The notes beneath the pieces were generated by a model. The model did not search any database and was not told the DNA's origin. It was given only the letters and a program-made list of their open reading frames with translations. Of a DNA stretch of 64,000 bases, positions 29,186 through 38,631 are shown piece by piece (position 1 is the first letter of the stretch; every line of letters begins with the position of its first letter). A program made the position numbers and the translations under genes. The stretch is taken from positions 86,070-150,069 of the forward strand of contig NZ_JACX01000005.1 in assembly GCF_000518085.1 (NCBI RefSeq). The letters run 5' to 3'. The DNA comes from Bartonella grahamii ATCC 700132. Its GTDB lineage: Bacteria; Pseudomonadota; Alphaproteobacteria; Rhizobiales; Rhizobiaceae.

Positions 29186-30435
29186 GTGACAATGTCATAA
29201 TCGACCATATCGGAGCAAATGGGTATGGTACTTCTAGGACGTCTCGCGGCTTCGTTTATGTTCCTTTTACTTTACCAGGAGAGTGTGCTGAAATTACTGT
29301 TCATGGAAAATATGCAACATGTATAGCATTAAAAGAAAAATCATTAGAACGCATTGATACTCTTTGTCAGCATTTTGGAGAATGTGGAGGGTGTACTCTT
29401 CAGCATTGGCATATGGATGCTTATCGCGTATGGAAACAACAATTGGTTGTTGATGCGCTTAAAAAGTATGGACTTAATAATGTTGTTGCGCCTTTAATAG
29501 AATGTAAACCTTATAGCCGACGGCGGATTACTCTAACAGCATCTATGACCCCACAGGGGCAAAAAGTTGGTTTTAACCGTTATCTCTCTCATGAGATTGT
29601 AGCTCTTGAGGAATGTCCAGTAAGCCGTCCAGAGCTTATTTCTCAGTTGCATAATATCAGAGAGCTCTGTGCTTTTCTAAGCAGCTCTGCCAAACGGTTT
29701 CATGTTACAATAACACGTGTTGAAAATGGTTTAGATGTTGCTTTAAGCGGTTGCATTGTACACCATGAATCACTTCGTCAGAAAATGATCAGTGCTGCTC
29801 TTTCATATGGGATTATACGTTTATCTGTTGACGGTGAAGTTTTGGTTGAACGAGAAAAACCAGAGATTTACTTTGGAGATGTCCGTGTTGAATTTCCTTC
29901 TGGTGGTTTTCTTCAAGCAACCTGCGAAGCTGAAAATATAATGGGCAATATTATTTTGACTCATTTAAAAAAAGCAAAGAATGCTGTTGATTTGTTTTCA
30001 GGGATAGGAACATTTACCTTGCGCATAGCAAAAAAGATGAATGTTCATGCAGTAGAAAATAATGAAGATGCATTAAGAAATCTAAATACAGCAGCACGTT
30101 TTGCAACTGGTTTAAAAACGGTCACTTGTGAAAAACGTGATCTTTTCCGACATCCCCTTTCTGTAAAGGAACTTGAGGGTTTTGAGAGTGTTGTTTTTGA
30201 TCCTCCCCGTGCTGGTGCAGAGCAACAAGTACGTGAATTAGCGAAGACAACAGTATCACGTGTTGTGGCAATTTCCTGTAATCCTACTACATTTGCTCGT
30301 GATTTATCTCTTCTTGTTGCAGGGGGGTATACAGTAGAAAAAATCATACCGATTGATCAATTTTTATGGTCACCACATGTCGAAATTGTTGCTGTTTTGA
30401 GCAAAAAGAAAAAAAAGAAAGTTTGGAAGCTTTAG
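29182..30435 (+). CDS. 23S rRNA m5U methyltransferase-like (RlmD/TrmA family)
   Basis: RNA uridine-C5 methyltransferase, 417 residues. A TRAM-like N-terminus is followed by iron-sulfur Cys residues in CQHFGECGGCTLQHW (about 60-74) with a later Cys in EECPVSRPEL. The methyltransferase domain has VDLFSGIGTFTLRIAKK (about 270-286), FDPPRAGAEQQV and the catalytic Cys in AISCNPTTFARDL (about 375). The start is GTG 29182, overlapping tlyA (GTGA). Whether the target is U1939, U747 or a tRNA uridine cannot be told here. The C-terminus ends in a Lys run (KKKKKKVWKL). Confidence 0.9.
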   Translation: MSDNVIIDHIGANGYGTSRTSRGFVYVPFTLPGECAEITVHGKYATCIALKEKSLERIDTLCQHFGECGGCTLQHWHMDAYRVWKQQLVVDALKKYGLNNVVAPLIECKPYSRRRITLTASMTPQGQKVGFNRYLSHEIVALEECPVSRPELISQLHNIRELCAFLSSSAKRFHVTITRVENGLDVALSGCIVHHESLRQKMISAALSYGIIRLSVDGEVLVEREKPEIYFGDVRVEFPSGGFLQATCEAENIMGNIILTHLKKAKNAVDLFSGIGTFTLRIAKKMNVHAVENNEDALRNLNTAARFATGLKTVTCEKRDLFRHPLSVKELEGFESVVFDPPRAGAEQQVRELAKTTVSRVVAISCNPTTFARDLSLLVAGGYTVEKIIPIDQFLWSPHVEIVAVLSKKKKKKVWKL

Positions 30436-30975
30436 CCTAAAATTTTTTAATGCCATGAAGATTTTTTTAAAGTTTACTTGAGTATTATTATAAAAATCTC
30501 TCCAAAATTTCTCTATAATAATAACCTTTTGCTCGTTGAATTAAGAGCACTGAATATAGAAAGTGTTTTTTATTTTAAACTTTTTTATTATGAAATATAA
30601 AAGGTAAATTACCCCACACAAAAGACTAATGTATTACGAAGAAGATGTATCTGAGCAAGCCGGTGCCAGTGTTATATTTGCCATCTCCCAATGTTTCTAC
30701 AACTCTTGGTACTTGAGGGGGACATAAGAGGAATCTTTGGTCCTGTCTTTGATAGTTTTTATTCATATAACTCCCCCCACCTGTAACGTACAAACGAAAG
30801 ATTTTGATTGATTCAACATGGAACAGATTTGAAATGAGAGAATCTTATGGTATTCAAGGTTCTAATTCAATATGAACAACGATAGATTATCTTTATAAAT
30901 CAACGCATTGTACAAACATCACAAAGTGCTCGTGATAGACGAGAAGGAGGCAATATTGAGAAGGAATGAGAACGC
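30436..30975. other. Decayed gap between rlmD-like gene and tldD
   Basis: About 540 bases, with genes converging on it. The first 190 bases show only AT-rich sequence. The remainder (about 30620-30960) is an integrase relic on the minus strand, listed separately. No terminator with a clear stem and T-run was found. Confidence 0.6.
30620..30960 (-). pseudogene. Integrase N-terminus relic
   Basis: On the minus strand, 30715 down to 30626 is open for 29 codons and reads QVPRVVETLGDGKYNTGTG then LLRYIFFVIH and a stop. This is the start of an arm-type integrase domain (compare GAGKYNDGA and DLLLH at 51239). Its upstream flank (30800-30960) is also shared: the text at 30826-30905 aligns with 47770-47860. 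The catalytic domain and everything after the first 30 residues are gone. Confidence 0.65.
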
Positions 30976-32400
30976 TTATTCCTTTACAAGCGCAGTTCCA
31001 CCGATTGTCATATTATTGATTCGAAGATGAGGTTGACCGACACCAACAGGAACGTTTTGCCCAGCTTTCCCGCACATACCGATACCATTATCAAGTTTGC
31101 TATCATTGCCAATCATTGTAATACGTTTCATGGCATCTGGTCCATTACCGATAAGCGTTGCACCTTTAATAGGCGCTACAATTTTACCATTTTCTACTCG
31201 GTATGCTTCAGTACATTCAAAGACGAACTTTCCAGAAGTGATATCAACTTGTCCTCCACCAAATGAAACAGCATAGATACCATGTTTGAGTGAAGAAAGG
31301 ATTTCTTCAGGTGTTTTATCTCCTCCTAACATGATTGTATTGGTCATTCGTGGCATTGGTGCATGAGCATAAGATTCACGCCGTCCATTTCCAGTTGATT
31401 TACCTCCCATAAGCCGTGCATTAAGCCTGTCTTGCATAAAACCAACGAGCTTTCCATCTTCAATAAGAACGTTATATCCTGAAGGGGTCCCCTCATCATC
31501 GACAGTGAGAGAGCCACGGCATTGTGGAATTGTACCATCATCAACAACTGTAACACCTTTTGCCGCAACTTGTTGTCCTAAAAGTCCAGCAAAAGCGGAT
31601 GTTTTTTTACGGTTAAAGTCACCTTCTAAACCGTGACCTACGGCTTCATGGAGCATAACGCCAGGCCATCCATTGGCTAAGACAACATCAAAAGATCCTG
31701 CAGGTGCTGCTTCTGCTTCTAAATTTGTTAAAGCCATACGTAAGGCTTCATCCGCAGCTTTTTTCCAATTGTCTTCATGAATAAATTGGTCAAATGCTTG
31801 TCGCCCTCCACATCCATAAAAACCATTTTCACGCCGATTACCCTCAGCAACAACTACAGATATAGAAAGTCGTACAAGAGGACGAATATCACGAACCAAA
31901 TAACCATCTGCACGTAAAATTTCAACATGTTGTAGCGAGCCGGAAAGAGAAGCAGTCACTTGATGCAATTTATCATTTTTAGCACGTAAATAGGCATCAA
32001 TTTTTTGCAAAAGAGCACTTTTTTCTTCAAATGATGGAGCATCAAGGGGATTATGCGGTTGATAAAGTCTCTTGTTTGTTTGTTGAGGTGCTATGCTATA
32101 AGTCCCTGCATGATTATTATAGGTAACAGCTTTAGCTGCTTCACTGGCACGTTTGAGTGCAGCAACTGATAACTCACTAGAGTGAGCATATCCAGTAGCC
32201 TCTCCAGCAACAACGCGTAGTCCAAATCCCATATCTTGATGAAATGAGCCGTTTTTAAGCTGTCCATTATCAAATAAAAGAGCTTCGCTTTCTGTATACT
32301 CAAGGTAAAGCTCACCATCATCAGCATGATGAAGCGTTTCCTGTACAAGTGATTGCACTTTAGAGGAAGCAATATCAAAATGATCTATCAGCGATTTCAT
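30976..32400 (-). CDS. tldD: TldD metalloprotease
   Basis: Zinc protease that works as a TldD-TldE complex on unfolded or modified peptides. The 474-residue product has the active-site text GVMLHEAVGHGLEGD (His and Glu, about residue 250) with HExxxH form, SGYNVLIEDGKLVGFMQDRLNARL-type lid sequence and the conserved C-terminal MIGNDSKLDNGIGMCGKAGQ then NVPVGVGQPHLRINNMTIGG. AGGAT precedes ATG 32400. The partner TldE (PmbA) gene is not in the window. Confidence 0.95.
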   Translation of the reverse strand: MKSLIDHFDIASSKVQSLVQETLHHADDGELYLEYTESEALLFDNGQLKNGSFHQDMGFGLRVVAGEATGYAHSSELSVAALKRASEAAKAVTYNNHAGTYSIAPQQTNKRLYQPHNPLDAPSFEEKSALLQKIDAYLRAKNDKLHQVTASLSGSLQHVEILRADGYLVRDIRPLVRLSISVVVAEGNRRENGFYGCGGRQAFDQFIHEDNWKKAADEALRMALTNLEAEAAPAGSFDVVLANGWPGVMLHEAVGHGLEGDFNRKKTSAFAGLLGQQVAAKGVTVVDDGTIPQCRGSLTVDDEGTPSGYNVLIEDGKLVGFMQDRLNARLMGGKSTGNGRRESYAHAPMPRMTNTIMLGGDKTPEEILSSLKHGIYAVSFGGGQVDITSGKFVFECTEAYRVENGKIVAPIKGATLIGNGPDAMKRITMIGNDSKLDNGIGMCGKAGQNVPVGVGQPHLRINNMTIGGTALVKE

Positions 32401-32509
32401 AAGAATTATCCTATTTTTATGGGGGCTTAGAAGATTTTTATTAATCTAATTTAAGGAACTTTCAAAATATACGATGAGATTTTTATCGTCTAAAGCGTAT
32501 CGATTTCAT

Positions 32510-33049
32510 TCATGTCGGTAAGGTTTCATAGGCGTCGGCAAGACCATGAAGGTCAACAAAACCTCCAATCCCTTGTTCAGGAGTTGTAAAGATAAAATAG
32601 GTTGCCATTTTTCCTTTTAAAAAGAGCTGCAATATGTCTTCTTTAAGAAAGGCTTCAGCAACACAATTATCACCAAGACAGCGACGATATTCCATTCTGC
32701 CCATATTTTTATCGTCAATTTTAATTCCAACGCCAGGACGTAATTCAACGCGAATTGGAACAAAAACACGCATCAAAGCACCTTGCTTTTGAGGAAGTTT
32801 ATAAAATGTAACACGCAAGGTAATATCATGACGACCTTGTGTATGAACGTTTTGTATAACTTCACACTGCATGTTAGGTGTACCTGGCGGTAGAGCACAA
32901 ACTTTTGTCCATGCACCATAGGTTTGTGGAGCAGGGACATTTTGCGCATAGGGTGTTTGTGCAAATGCATGATTGATAAAACCACTATAAAGTGTGTAAA
33001 GAACAGCACCAATAACAAAACTTTTTTTGAGTAATTTATGAAGTATCAC
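32510..33049 (-). CDS. IalB-family secreted protein
   Basis: Belongs to the invasion-associated locus B family, small exported proteins named after the Bartonella bacilliformis protein linked to erythrocyte entry but widespread in alphaproteobacteria. From GTG 33049 (AGGA seven bases upstream) the 179-residue product has a signal peptide ending near HAFAQ, then the family core YGAWTKVCALPPGTPNMQCEV, a beta-rich middle and paired Cys residues (YRRCLGDNCVAEAFL). An ATG at 33091 would add 14 residues ahead of the signal peptide. This is one IalB paralog; the ialAB locus itself is not here, so a virulence role is not shown. Confidence 0.85.
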   Translation of the reverse strand: MILHKLLKKSFVIGAVLYTLYSGFINHAFAQTPYAQNVPAPQTYGAWTKVCALPPGTPNMQCEVIQNVHTQGRHDITLRVTFYKLPQKQGALMRVFVPIRVELRPGVGIKIDDKNMGRMEYRRCLGDNCVAEAFLKEDILQLFLKGKMATYFIFTTPEQGIGGFVDLHGLADAYETLPT

Positions 33050-33398
33050 AGAAAATCCTATCCGACTCAACAAACACACACAACCATGCATAGATTTACA
33101 TAAAAAAATGAATTCCCCACATAAAAACTATAACACAAAATCAGTATTTACCCAAATATATTAATCCATAGGATATATTTTTATGATACATTTGTAATGT
33201 AGGAGAGAATGTTGATTGAAAAAATGTATTTTTGTTGCCAATATTTCCATCTATTTCTAGGAGATACGTGCGAACGAGGTGTTTCATATTTTCTCAAAAA
33301 TATGATTGGTCTTAATTGATCATTTCCATACGCTAGATAATATTTGTCAGATAATATTGGTTTGTGAATGACAGAAATGGAAAAGGGCTTTGAGCGGA

Positions 33399-34334
33399 AT
33401 GTCAGTTTCAGGAGAGTTATCGGTTGTGAATGGTAAATCAACGCCACCAAAATCCGGTATTGGTGATTATATCACATTATTAAAGCCACGTGTTATGTCT
33501 CTTGTGGTCTTTACGGCTCTGGTTGGTTTGCTTGTATCGCCTGTTCCTATCAATCCGTTGTATGGTTTTTTAGCGATTTTATGTATTGCTATCGGTGGTG
33601 GCGGTGCGGGAGCACTGAATATGTGGTATGATGCTGACATTGATGCCGTGATGGAACGGACCAAAAAACGTCCTATTCCTATGGGTAAAATCAGTTCCCG
33701 AAAAGCATTTATTTTTGGCATGGTTCTTTCTATGCTTTCGGTATTGGTTATGGGGAGCTTTATTAATTGGTTTGCGGCATTTTTTCTTGCGTTTACGATT
33801 TTCTTTTATGTCGTTATCTATACAATTTGGTTAAAACGTATCACACCACAAAATATTGTTATTGGTGGTGCTTCTGGGGCTTTTCCACCAATGATTGGAT
33901 GGGCTGTGACAACAGGGTCAGTGAGTATTGATAGCTTTTTATTGTTTTTAATCATTTTTATGTGGACACCCCCTCATTTTTGGTCTCTTTCTTTATTTTC
34001 ATCTCTTGATTATGAGGCTGCAGGTATTCCTATGATGCCTAATGTACGAGGTGAACATTCAACAAAAAAACAGATTTTATTTTATACTATTTTGATGGCA
34101 TTATGCGCTGCTGCTCCTTGCTTTACTGGTCTTGGCGGAATTTTTTATGGTATTTTTTCAACAATTTTAAGCATTATCTTTGTTTATTTTGCCTATCGTT
34201 TGTGGAAAGCTGATACACATAATGAAACTATTTTGATGGCAAAAAAACTGTTTTTCTTTTCATTACTTTATTTGGCAGCTATCTTTGGAGTTCTTTTGAT
34301 TGAATCTCTTGTTTGGTATTTTATTGCTCTTTAG
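33399..34334 (+). CDS. ctaB: Protoheme IX farnesyltransferase (heme O synthase)
   Basis: UbiA-superfamily membrane enzyme that farnesylates heme B to heme O for terminal oxidases. The 311-residue product has about eight membrane helices, the first motif NMWYDADIDAVMERTKKRPI (about 68-87) and the second region FMWTPPHFWSLSLF (about 190-203), typical of CyoE/CtaB. ATG 33399 is preceded by AAAGGG at 11 bases; a TTG at 33390 in frame sits too close to that site. It stands alone, without cytochrome oxidase subunit genes next to it. Confidence 0.93.
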   Translation: MSVSGELSVVNGKSTPPKSGIGDYITLLKPRVMSLVVFTALVGLLVSPVPINPLYGFLAILCIAIGGGGAGALNMWYDADIDAVMERTKKRPIPMGKISSRKAFIFGMVLSMLSVLVMGSFINWFAAFFLAFTIFFYVVIYTIWLKRITPQNIVIGGASGAFPPMIGWAVTTGSVSIDSFLLFLIIFMWTPPHFWSLSLFSSLDYEAAGIPMMPNVRGEHSTKKQILFYTILMALCAAAPCFTGLGGIFYGIFSTILSIIFVYFAYRLWKADTHNETILMAKKLFFFSLLYLAAIFGVLLIESLVWYFIAL

Positions 34335-34389
34335 TCGCGTAAAATGAAAGAATAAATTTTAAAAGAGCTTTATTGCAAGAACATATTGT

Positions 34390-34415
34390 AAGAAAACACG
34401 ATAGAGTGTGTTCTT
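34390..34415. other. Hairpin after ctaB
   Basis: AAGAAAACAC (34390-34399) and GTGTGTTCTT (34406-34415) pair over ten positions with one mismatch around a six-base loop, 56 bases after the ctaB stop. A T-run follows only 25 bases later, so a terminator role is possible but weakly supported. Confidence 0.35.
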
Positions 34416-34516
34416 ATGCAAAAGATGGTATTGCCAGTTTTTTTACATTGCTTATTCGTGTATAACGATAGATTGTTTGAATATATAGCTAAAACTGTAG
34501 AGATTAAGGATGATTT

Positions 34517-35572
34517 ATGTCTGGACTTCCCCCTTTAACGATACGTCTTTGTGGTCCACGTGGATTTTGTGCAGGGGTTGATCGTGCTATCCAGATTGTT
34601 CTCCTTGCATTAAAAAAATATGGTGTTCCAGTATATGTTCGTCATGAAATTGTACACAACCGCTACGTGGTTGAGGGATTACAACAACGGGGAGCCGTTT
34701 TTGTTGAAGAACTTGATGAGATCCCAGAAGAACATCGCAATCAACCGGTTGTTTTTTCTGCTCATGGTGTACCAAAATCTGTTTCAGAAGAAGCACGATG
34801 CTATAATTTGTTTTATCTCGATGCAACATGTCCGTTGGTCTCGAAAGTTCATAAACAAGCGATACGACATCAACGTCATGGTCGTCATGTCATATTGATT
34901 GGTCATGCTGGTCATCCTGAGGTGATAGGGACAATGGGACAGCTTGAAGAAGGGGCTGTGACGCTTATTGAAACGATAGAAGATGCTTTGCATTACCAAC
35001 CCAATGATCCAGATAAATTAGGATTTGTTACACAAACAACGCTTTCTGTTGAAGATACTGCAGGAATTCTCGATATATTACAACAACGTTTCCCTACATT
35101 AGCGGCCCCAGCAGCTGAGTCAATTTGCTATGCTACAACGAATCGACAAGATGCGGTTAAGGCAGCAGCAAAGGGGAGTGATTTGTTTTTGATTGTTGGA
35201 GCGCCAAATTCTTCTAATTCACGGCGTTTAGTAGAGGTTGCCGAAAAGTCTGGTGCGCGGCAAGCTATTTTAGTTCAGCGCGCTGATGAAATTAATTTTG
35301 AAAACCTAAAAGCTCTTTCTATTGTCAGTCTTTCAGCAGGGGCTTCGGCTCCTGAAATTATTATTGATGAAATTATTTCAGCGTTTCGTGAGCGTTATAA
35401 TGTCACAATAGAATTAGCTGAAACAGCAGTAGAAACGGAAAAATTTTTAGTGAGTCGCGAATTACGTGACGTCATTTTAACGTCGCAAGATATGGCTTTC
35501 GTCAATGGTCAAGAAAATAATGCAAAAAATGAAAATCAGAATACAGACATGTCTAAAACGAAAGCAGAATAA
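34517..35572 (+). CDS. ispH: 4-hydroxy-3-methylbut-2-enyl diphosphate reductase
   Basis: Last MEP-pathway enzyme; an iron-sulfur protein that yields IPP and DMAPP. The 351-residue product has the three cluster Cys contexts GPRGFCAGVDRAI, DATCPLVSKVHK and ICYATTNRQDAV, plus HEIVHNRYVV and FSAHGVPKSV with catalytic-site His residues. AAGGA lies seven bases before ATG 34517. The last base of its stop is the first of the thrB start. A polar tail of about 30 residues (NGQENNAKNENQNTDMSKTK) is dispensable-looking. Confidence 0.96.
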   Translation: MSGLPPLTIRLCGPRGFCAGVDRAIQIVLLALKKYGVPVYVRHEIVHNRYVVEGLQQRGAVFVEELDEIPEEHRNQPVVFSAHGVPKSVSEEARCYNLFYLDATCPLVSKVHKQAIRHQRHGRHVILIGHAGHPEVIGTMGQLEEGAVTLIETIEDALHYQPNDPDKLGFVTQTTLSVEDTAGILDILQQRFPTLAAPAAESICYATTNRQDAVKAAAKGSDLFLIVGAPNSSNSRRLVEVAEKSGARQAILVQRADEINFENLKALSIVSLSAGASAPEIIIDEIISAFRERYNVTIELAETAVETEKFLVSRELRDVILTSQDMAFVNGQENNAKNENQNTDMSKTKAE

Positions 35573-36531
35573 TGGCCGTTTATACAGATATTCATTCAAA
35601 TGATTTAAAAGTGTTTTTAACACGTTATGCAATAGGGTCACTTTTGTCTTATCAAGGTATAGAGGAGGGGATTGAAAATTCTAATTTTATGTTAGAGACA
35701 ACACAAGGGCGATTTATTTTAACACTTTATGAAAAACGTATTTCAAAAGATGATTTACCTTTTTTTTGTCGCTTGATGCAGCATTTAGGACAGCGTGGAA
35801 TTCCTTGTCCTCAACCTGTTATTCAAAATGATGGAATGATGATCTGTGAATTAGCAGGACGCCCTGCTGCTATTATTACTTTTCTGGAAGGAGAGTGGGT
35901 CCGCCAGCCCACTATAGATCATTGTGGCGAAGTGGGGACGGGGTTAGCACAATTACATTTAGTAGGACAGGATTTTACACTCAGTCGTAAAAATACTCTT
36001 TCTGTTATGGATTGGCAGGTATTATGGCAACGTTGTCAAACAAAAAAAGATGCATTATTAAAAGAATTTGGGCAAAAAATTGAGTTGGAATTGGCTTTTT
36101 TACAGGAAAATTGGCCGCTCAATTTACCAATAGGCATTATTCATGCAGATTTATTTAATGATAACGTCTTTTTTGTGAATCATCGTCTTTCTGGGATAAT
36201 AGATTTCTATTTTGCTTGTAATGACTTTTTTGCTTATGATTTAGCGATCTGTTTAAATGCTTGGTGCTTTGAGCCTGATCATTCTTATAATCTGGCCAAA
36301 GCACGTAAGTTATTGGAAAATTATCAAAAAATAAGACCATTGATCCCTTTAGAATTGGACAAGATTGTTTTGTTAGCTCGTGGTGCGTCTTTACGTTTCT
36401 TACTCACACGTCTTTATGATTGGTTTAATACACCGCCTAATAGCTTTGTTATTAAGAAAGATCCATGGGAGTATTGGCACAAGCTTTGTTTTTTCAGTAA
36501 TGTAAATTCGCTAAGTGAATTAGGTTTTTAA
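35572..36531 (+). CDS. thrB: Homoserine kinase (ThrB, aminoglycoside-phosphotransferase-like fold)
   Basis: Phosphorylates homoserine on the way to threonine; the partner ThrC is at 43-44.7 kb. The 319-residue product is the APH-fold type common in proteobacteria: N-terminal [29 protein letters not shown], and the catalytic loop [15 protein letters not shown] (about 185-199) followed by [17 protein letters not shown], where D and N bind metal. The start codon overlaps the ispH stop by one base, and rnhA starts five bases after its stop, so ispH-thrB-rnhA is one operon, a common Rhizobiales order. Confidence 0.95.
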   Translation: MAVYTDIHSNDLKVFLTRYAIGSLLSYQGIEEGIENSNFMLETTQGRFILTLYEKRISKDDLPFFCRLMQHLGQRGIPCPQPVIQNDGMMICELAGRPAAIITFLEGEWVRQPTIDHCGEVGTGLAQLHLVGQDFTLSRKNTLSVMDWQVLWQRCQTKKDALLKEFGQKIELELAFLQENWPLNLPIGIIHADLFNDNVFFVNHRLSGIIDFYFACNDFFAYDLAICLNAWCFEPDHSYNLAKARKLLENYQKIRPLIPLELDKIVLLARGASLRFLLTRLYDWFNTPPNSFVIKKDPWEYWHKLCFFSNVNSLSELGF

Positions 36532-36536
36532 ATTTT

Positions 36537-37004
36537 ATGGCAACTCAACAAAAAGTCGTTGAAATTTATACAGATGGTGCTTGCTCAGGGAATCCTGGAA
36601 TTGGAGGATGGGGAGCAATTTTACGCTGGAATGGTCATGAACGTGAGCTTTATGGCGGTAAGGTCCATACGACAAACAATCAAATGGAACTCATGGCGGC
36701 AATTTGTGCATTAAAGGCGCTTAAAGAGCCCTGTTTGGTCGACCTTTATACAGACTCAGTTTATGTGCGCAACGGTATATCTAAGTGGATTGAAGATTGG
36801 AAAAAGAATAATTGGCGCACTGCATCAAAAAATCCTGTTAAAAATATGGAGCTATGGCAAGCTCTTGAGGATGCTTGTTCTTGTCATACAGTCAGATGGC
36901 ACTGGGTAAAAGGACATGCGGGACATCCAGAAAATGAACGCGCAGATGCCCTTGCTCGCAAAGCAATTTCTCAATATCGCGAAAATGGACGTTTTCCAGC
37001 ATAA
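36537..37004 (+). CDS. rnhA: Ribonuclease HI
   Basis: Degrades the RNA strand of RNA-DNA hybrids. The 155-residue product has the full catalytic set: Asp in [17 protein letters not shown], Glu in [12 protein letters not shown], Asp in [12 protein letters not shown] and Asp in [12 protein letters not shown], plus the basic handle region [21 protein letters not shown]. It is normal in length. It is the last gene of the ispH operon and converges on the DsbD-alpha-like gene. Confidence 0.97.
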   Translation: MATQQKVVEIYTDGACSGNPGIGGWGAILRWNGHERELYGGKVHTTNNQMELMAAICALKALKEPCLVDLYTDSVYVRNGISKWIEDWKKNNWRTASKNPVKNMELWQALEDACSCHTVRWHWVKGHAGHPENERADALARKAISQYRENGRFPA

Positions 37005-37028
37005 TTACTGTTTGAGAGTTTTTTTCTT

Positions 37029-37910
37029 TTATCGCGGAGTCGCAAGAGGGGTTGGCTGCGTATGAAATATGAATGTTCCACTTAAGGCGTAATCTTTAAA
37101 AGAAACTGTATAAAAAATTTTTTGGTTTATTTCTTCTGGTGCGAAATAGAGTGGAGCACTGAAGAGTGTATATTCTGCGTTATCACTGACTTTTTTTGCT
37201 GCTCCAATTTGCATTTCTCCTCCATCTAAAAAGAGAGAGGAAGGAGTGGTTTTGTTGTTATTTTGTATTTTTATAAGAAGGGTACTGTTATTTTTTTCGG
37301 CACTTATTTTTAGTGCATTCTGCATCATGCGGGGCAAAGAATCTTGGGCATTTTTTAAGAAGGAAGCAGGAAGATGTTTATTTTTAAGAGCAGATGGCGA
37401 AAAATCAAAGTTAACAGTAAATGGAAGACAGATTTTATTACATAATCCAAGAGTGAAAGCACCACTTAAATTTTTGCTTGAACCAGAAAGATTGAAGGGC
37501 AATATTACTTTATCTTTATAGCCTAATGACCAATCATTTTCTGTTTCAAAAAGCTGTGGGGTAGGATAAAAGATTTCATAAGAAACCTGTTGGTTGAAAT
37601 TAAAAAACGGTGCCATGCCAGAATTACCTGGATTACGCCAGTAAGTTTTCCATCCTGGTTTAAGCACAATCTCAATAATGCCTTCTCTTATTCCAGAAAG
37701 AGAAGGTTCGGTGATCGCTAATCGGATACGACCACCATCTGATTCATACCAAGATGTTGCGAAAAGCTGGAGTTTTTGTTCTTTTTGAGCATTTACAGGA
37801 ATGTTAAGTAATTCTAAAACTATGAATGTTAAGCTTAAAGTAACTAAAAGCTTTTTATAAAAGAAAGTTGCGATATTTTGTAAATTTGTAAATATATGAC
37901 TTTTTTTCAT
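37029..37910 (-). CDS. Secreted protein with DsbD-alpha-type disulfide domain
   Basis: The 293-residue product has an N-terminal hydrophobic signal segment (about 20-41) and a beta-rich periplasmic domain resembling the N-terminal substrate-binding domain of DsbD/ScsB. A GLCNKICLPF motif (Cys 157 and 161) matches the redox pair position in that family, and GWKTYWRNPGNSGMAPFFN is a family-typical segment. There is no DsbD membrane domain or C-terminal thioredoxin domain, so it is a stand-alone alpha domain. It may take or deliver electrons in envelope thiol chemistry; the electron donor is not in this window. Confidence 0.75.
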   Translation of the reverse strand: MKKSHIFTNLQNIATFFYKKLLVTLSLTFIVLELLNIPVNAQKEQKLQLFATSWYESDGGRIRLAITEPSLSGIREGIIEIVLKPGWKTYWRNPGNSGMAPFFNFNQQVSYEIFYPTPQLFETENDWSLGYKDKVILPFNLSGSSKNLSGAFTLGLCNKICLPFTVNFDFSPSALKNKHLPASFLKNAQDSLPRMMQNALKISAEKNNSTLLIKIQNNNKTTPSSLFLDGGEMQIGAAKKVSDNAEYTLFSAPLYFAPEEINQKIFYTVSFKDYALSGTFIFHTQPTPLATPR

Positions 37911-37963
37911 TGGAGTTTTATTTTCCTAGTGTACTAAATGAACAAACTTTTATCATGTAAATT

Positions 37964-38566
37964 ATGGAGAATAACAAATTAATGAAGCGGTGTAATGGCT
38001 TTTTAGGTGGACAATTACTCATAGCAATGCCTGGGATGAATGACAAACGCTTTATTCGTTCTGTTATTTACATTTGCGCGCATTCTGATGCCGGTGCGAT
38101 GGGCATTATTCTCAATCAATTGCATCATATTGATTTTCCAGAGCTTTTGCTTCACTTGGGAGTCATAGACAGTGGCCAAAAAAAAAGTCTTTCTGAACCA
38201 ATAAAACAGTTTCCAGTTCGCTATGGTGGTCCTGTTGACCCTTCGCGTGGTTTTGTCCTTCATTCAGATGATTATGCTTGTGAAGAAACTGTTTTTATTG
38301 CAGATAAGGTCTGTTTTACTGCGACAATTGATATATTAAAAGCGATCAGTTGCGAACAAGGTCCGCAACATGCACTGGTAGCGTTAGGTTATGCTGGATG
38401 GAAAGCGGGGCAACTTGAGGCAGAAATTTCTACAAATGGTTGGCTAATCAGTTCTACATCACCTAGTTTTCTTTTTGAAAGTGATTTAAGCTGCAAGTAT
38501 GATAAAAGTTTAACACGCATGGGTATCGATCCAACTTATCTTGCTTCTGAAATGGGACACGCGTAG
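37964..38566 (+). CDS. YqgE/AlgH family protein (UPF0301)
   Basis: Conserved cytosolic protein of unknown biochemical role. The 200-residue product carries [30 protein letters not shown] in pieces: [46 protein letters not shown] and the late [16 protein letters not shown] with the NGWL segment. Length and order are standard. ATG 37964 has no clear ribosome site; an in-frame ATG at 37982 is 12 bases after GGAG and may be the true start. Confidence 0.9.
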   Translation: MENNKLMKRCNGFLGGQLLIAMPGMNDKRFIRSVIYICAHSDAGAMGIILNQLHHIDFPELLLHLGVIDSGQKKSLSEPIKQFPVRYGGPVDPSRGFVLHSDDYACEETVFIADKVCFTATIDILKAISCEQGPQHALVALGYAGWKAGQLEAEISTNGWLISSTSPSFLFESDLSCKYDKSLTRMGIDPTYLASEMGHA

Positions 38567-38604
38567 AGTTTTTTCTAAGCTTTTTAACTTTACACGTTAT
38601 TTTA

Positions 38605-38631
38605 TCCCTTATGTTTTTATTTTATAAGGGA
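38605..38631. terminator. Hairpin at the convergent yqgE / GGDEF-EAL junction
   Basis: TCCCTTAT (38605-38612) and ATAAGGGA (38624-38631) are perfect 8-bp complements around an 11-base T-rich loop. The right part overlaps the last codons of the minus-strand gene. Position between convergent ends suggests termination, but neither side has a good T-run after the stem. Confidence 0.4.

Noticed and set aside
32510-33049. Reading the IalB-like gene as the ialAB invasion locus
   Set aside because: No ialA-type Nudix gene is adjacent; the flanks are tldD and ctaB, so this is a separate family member.
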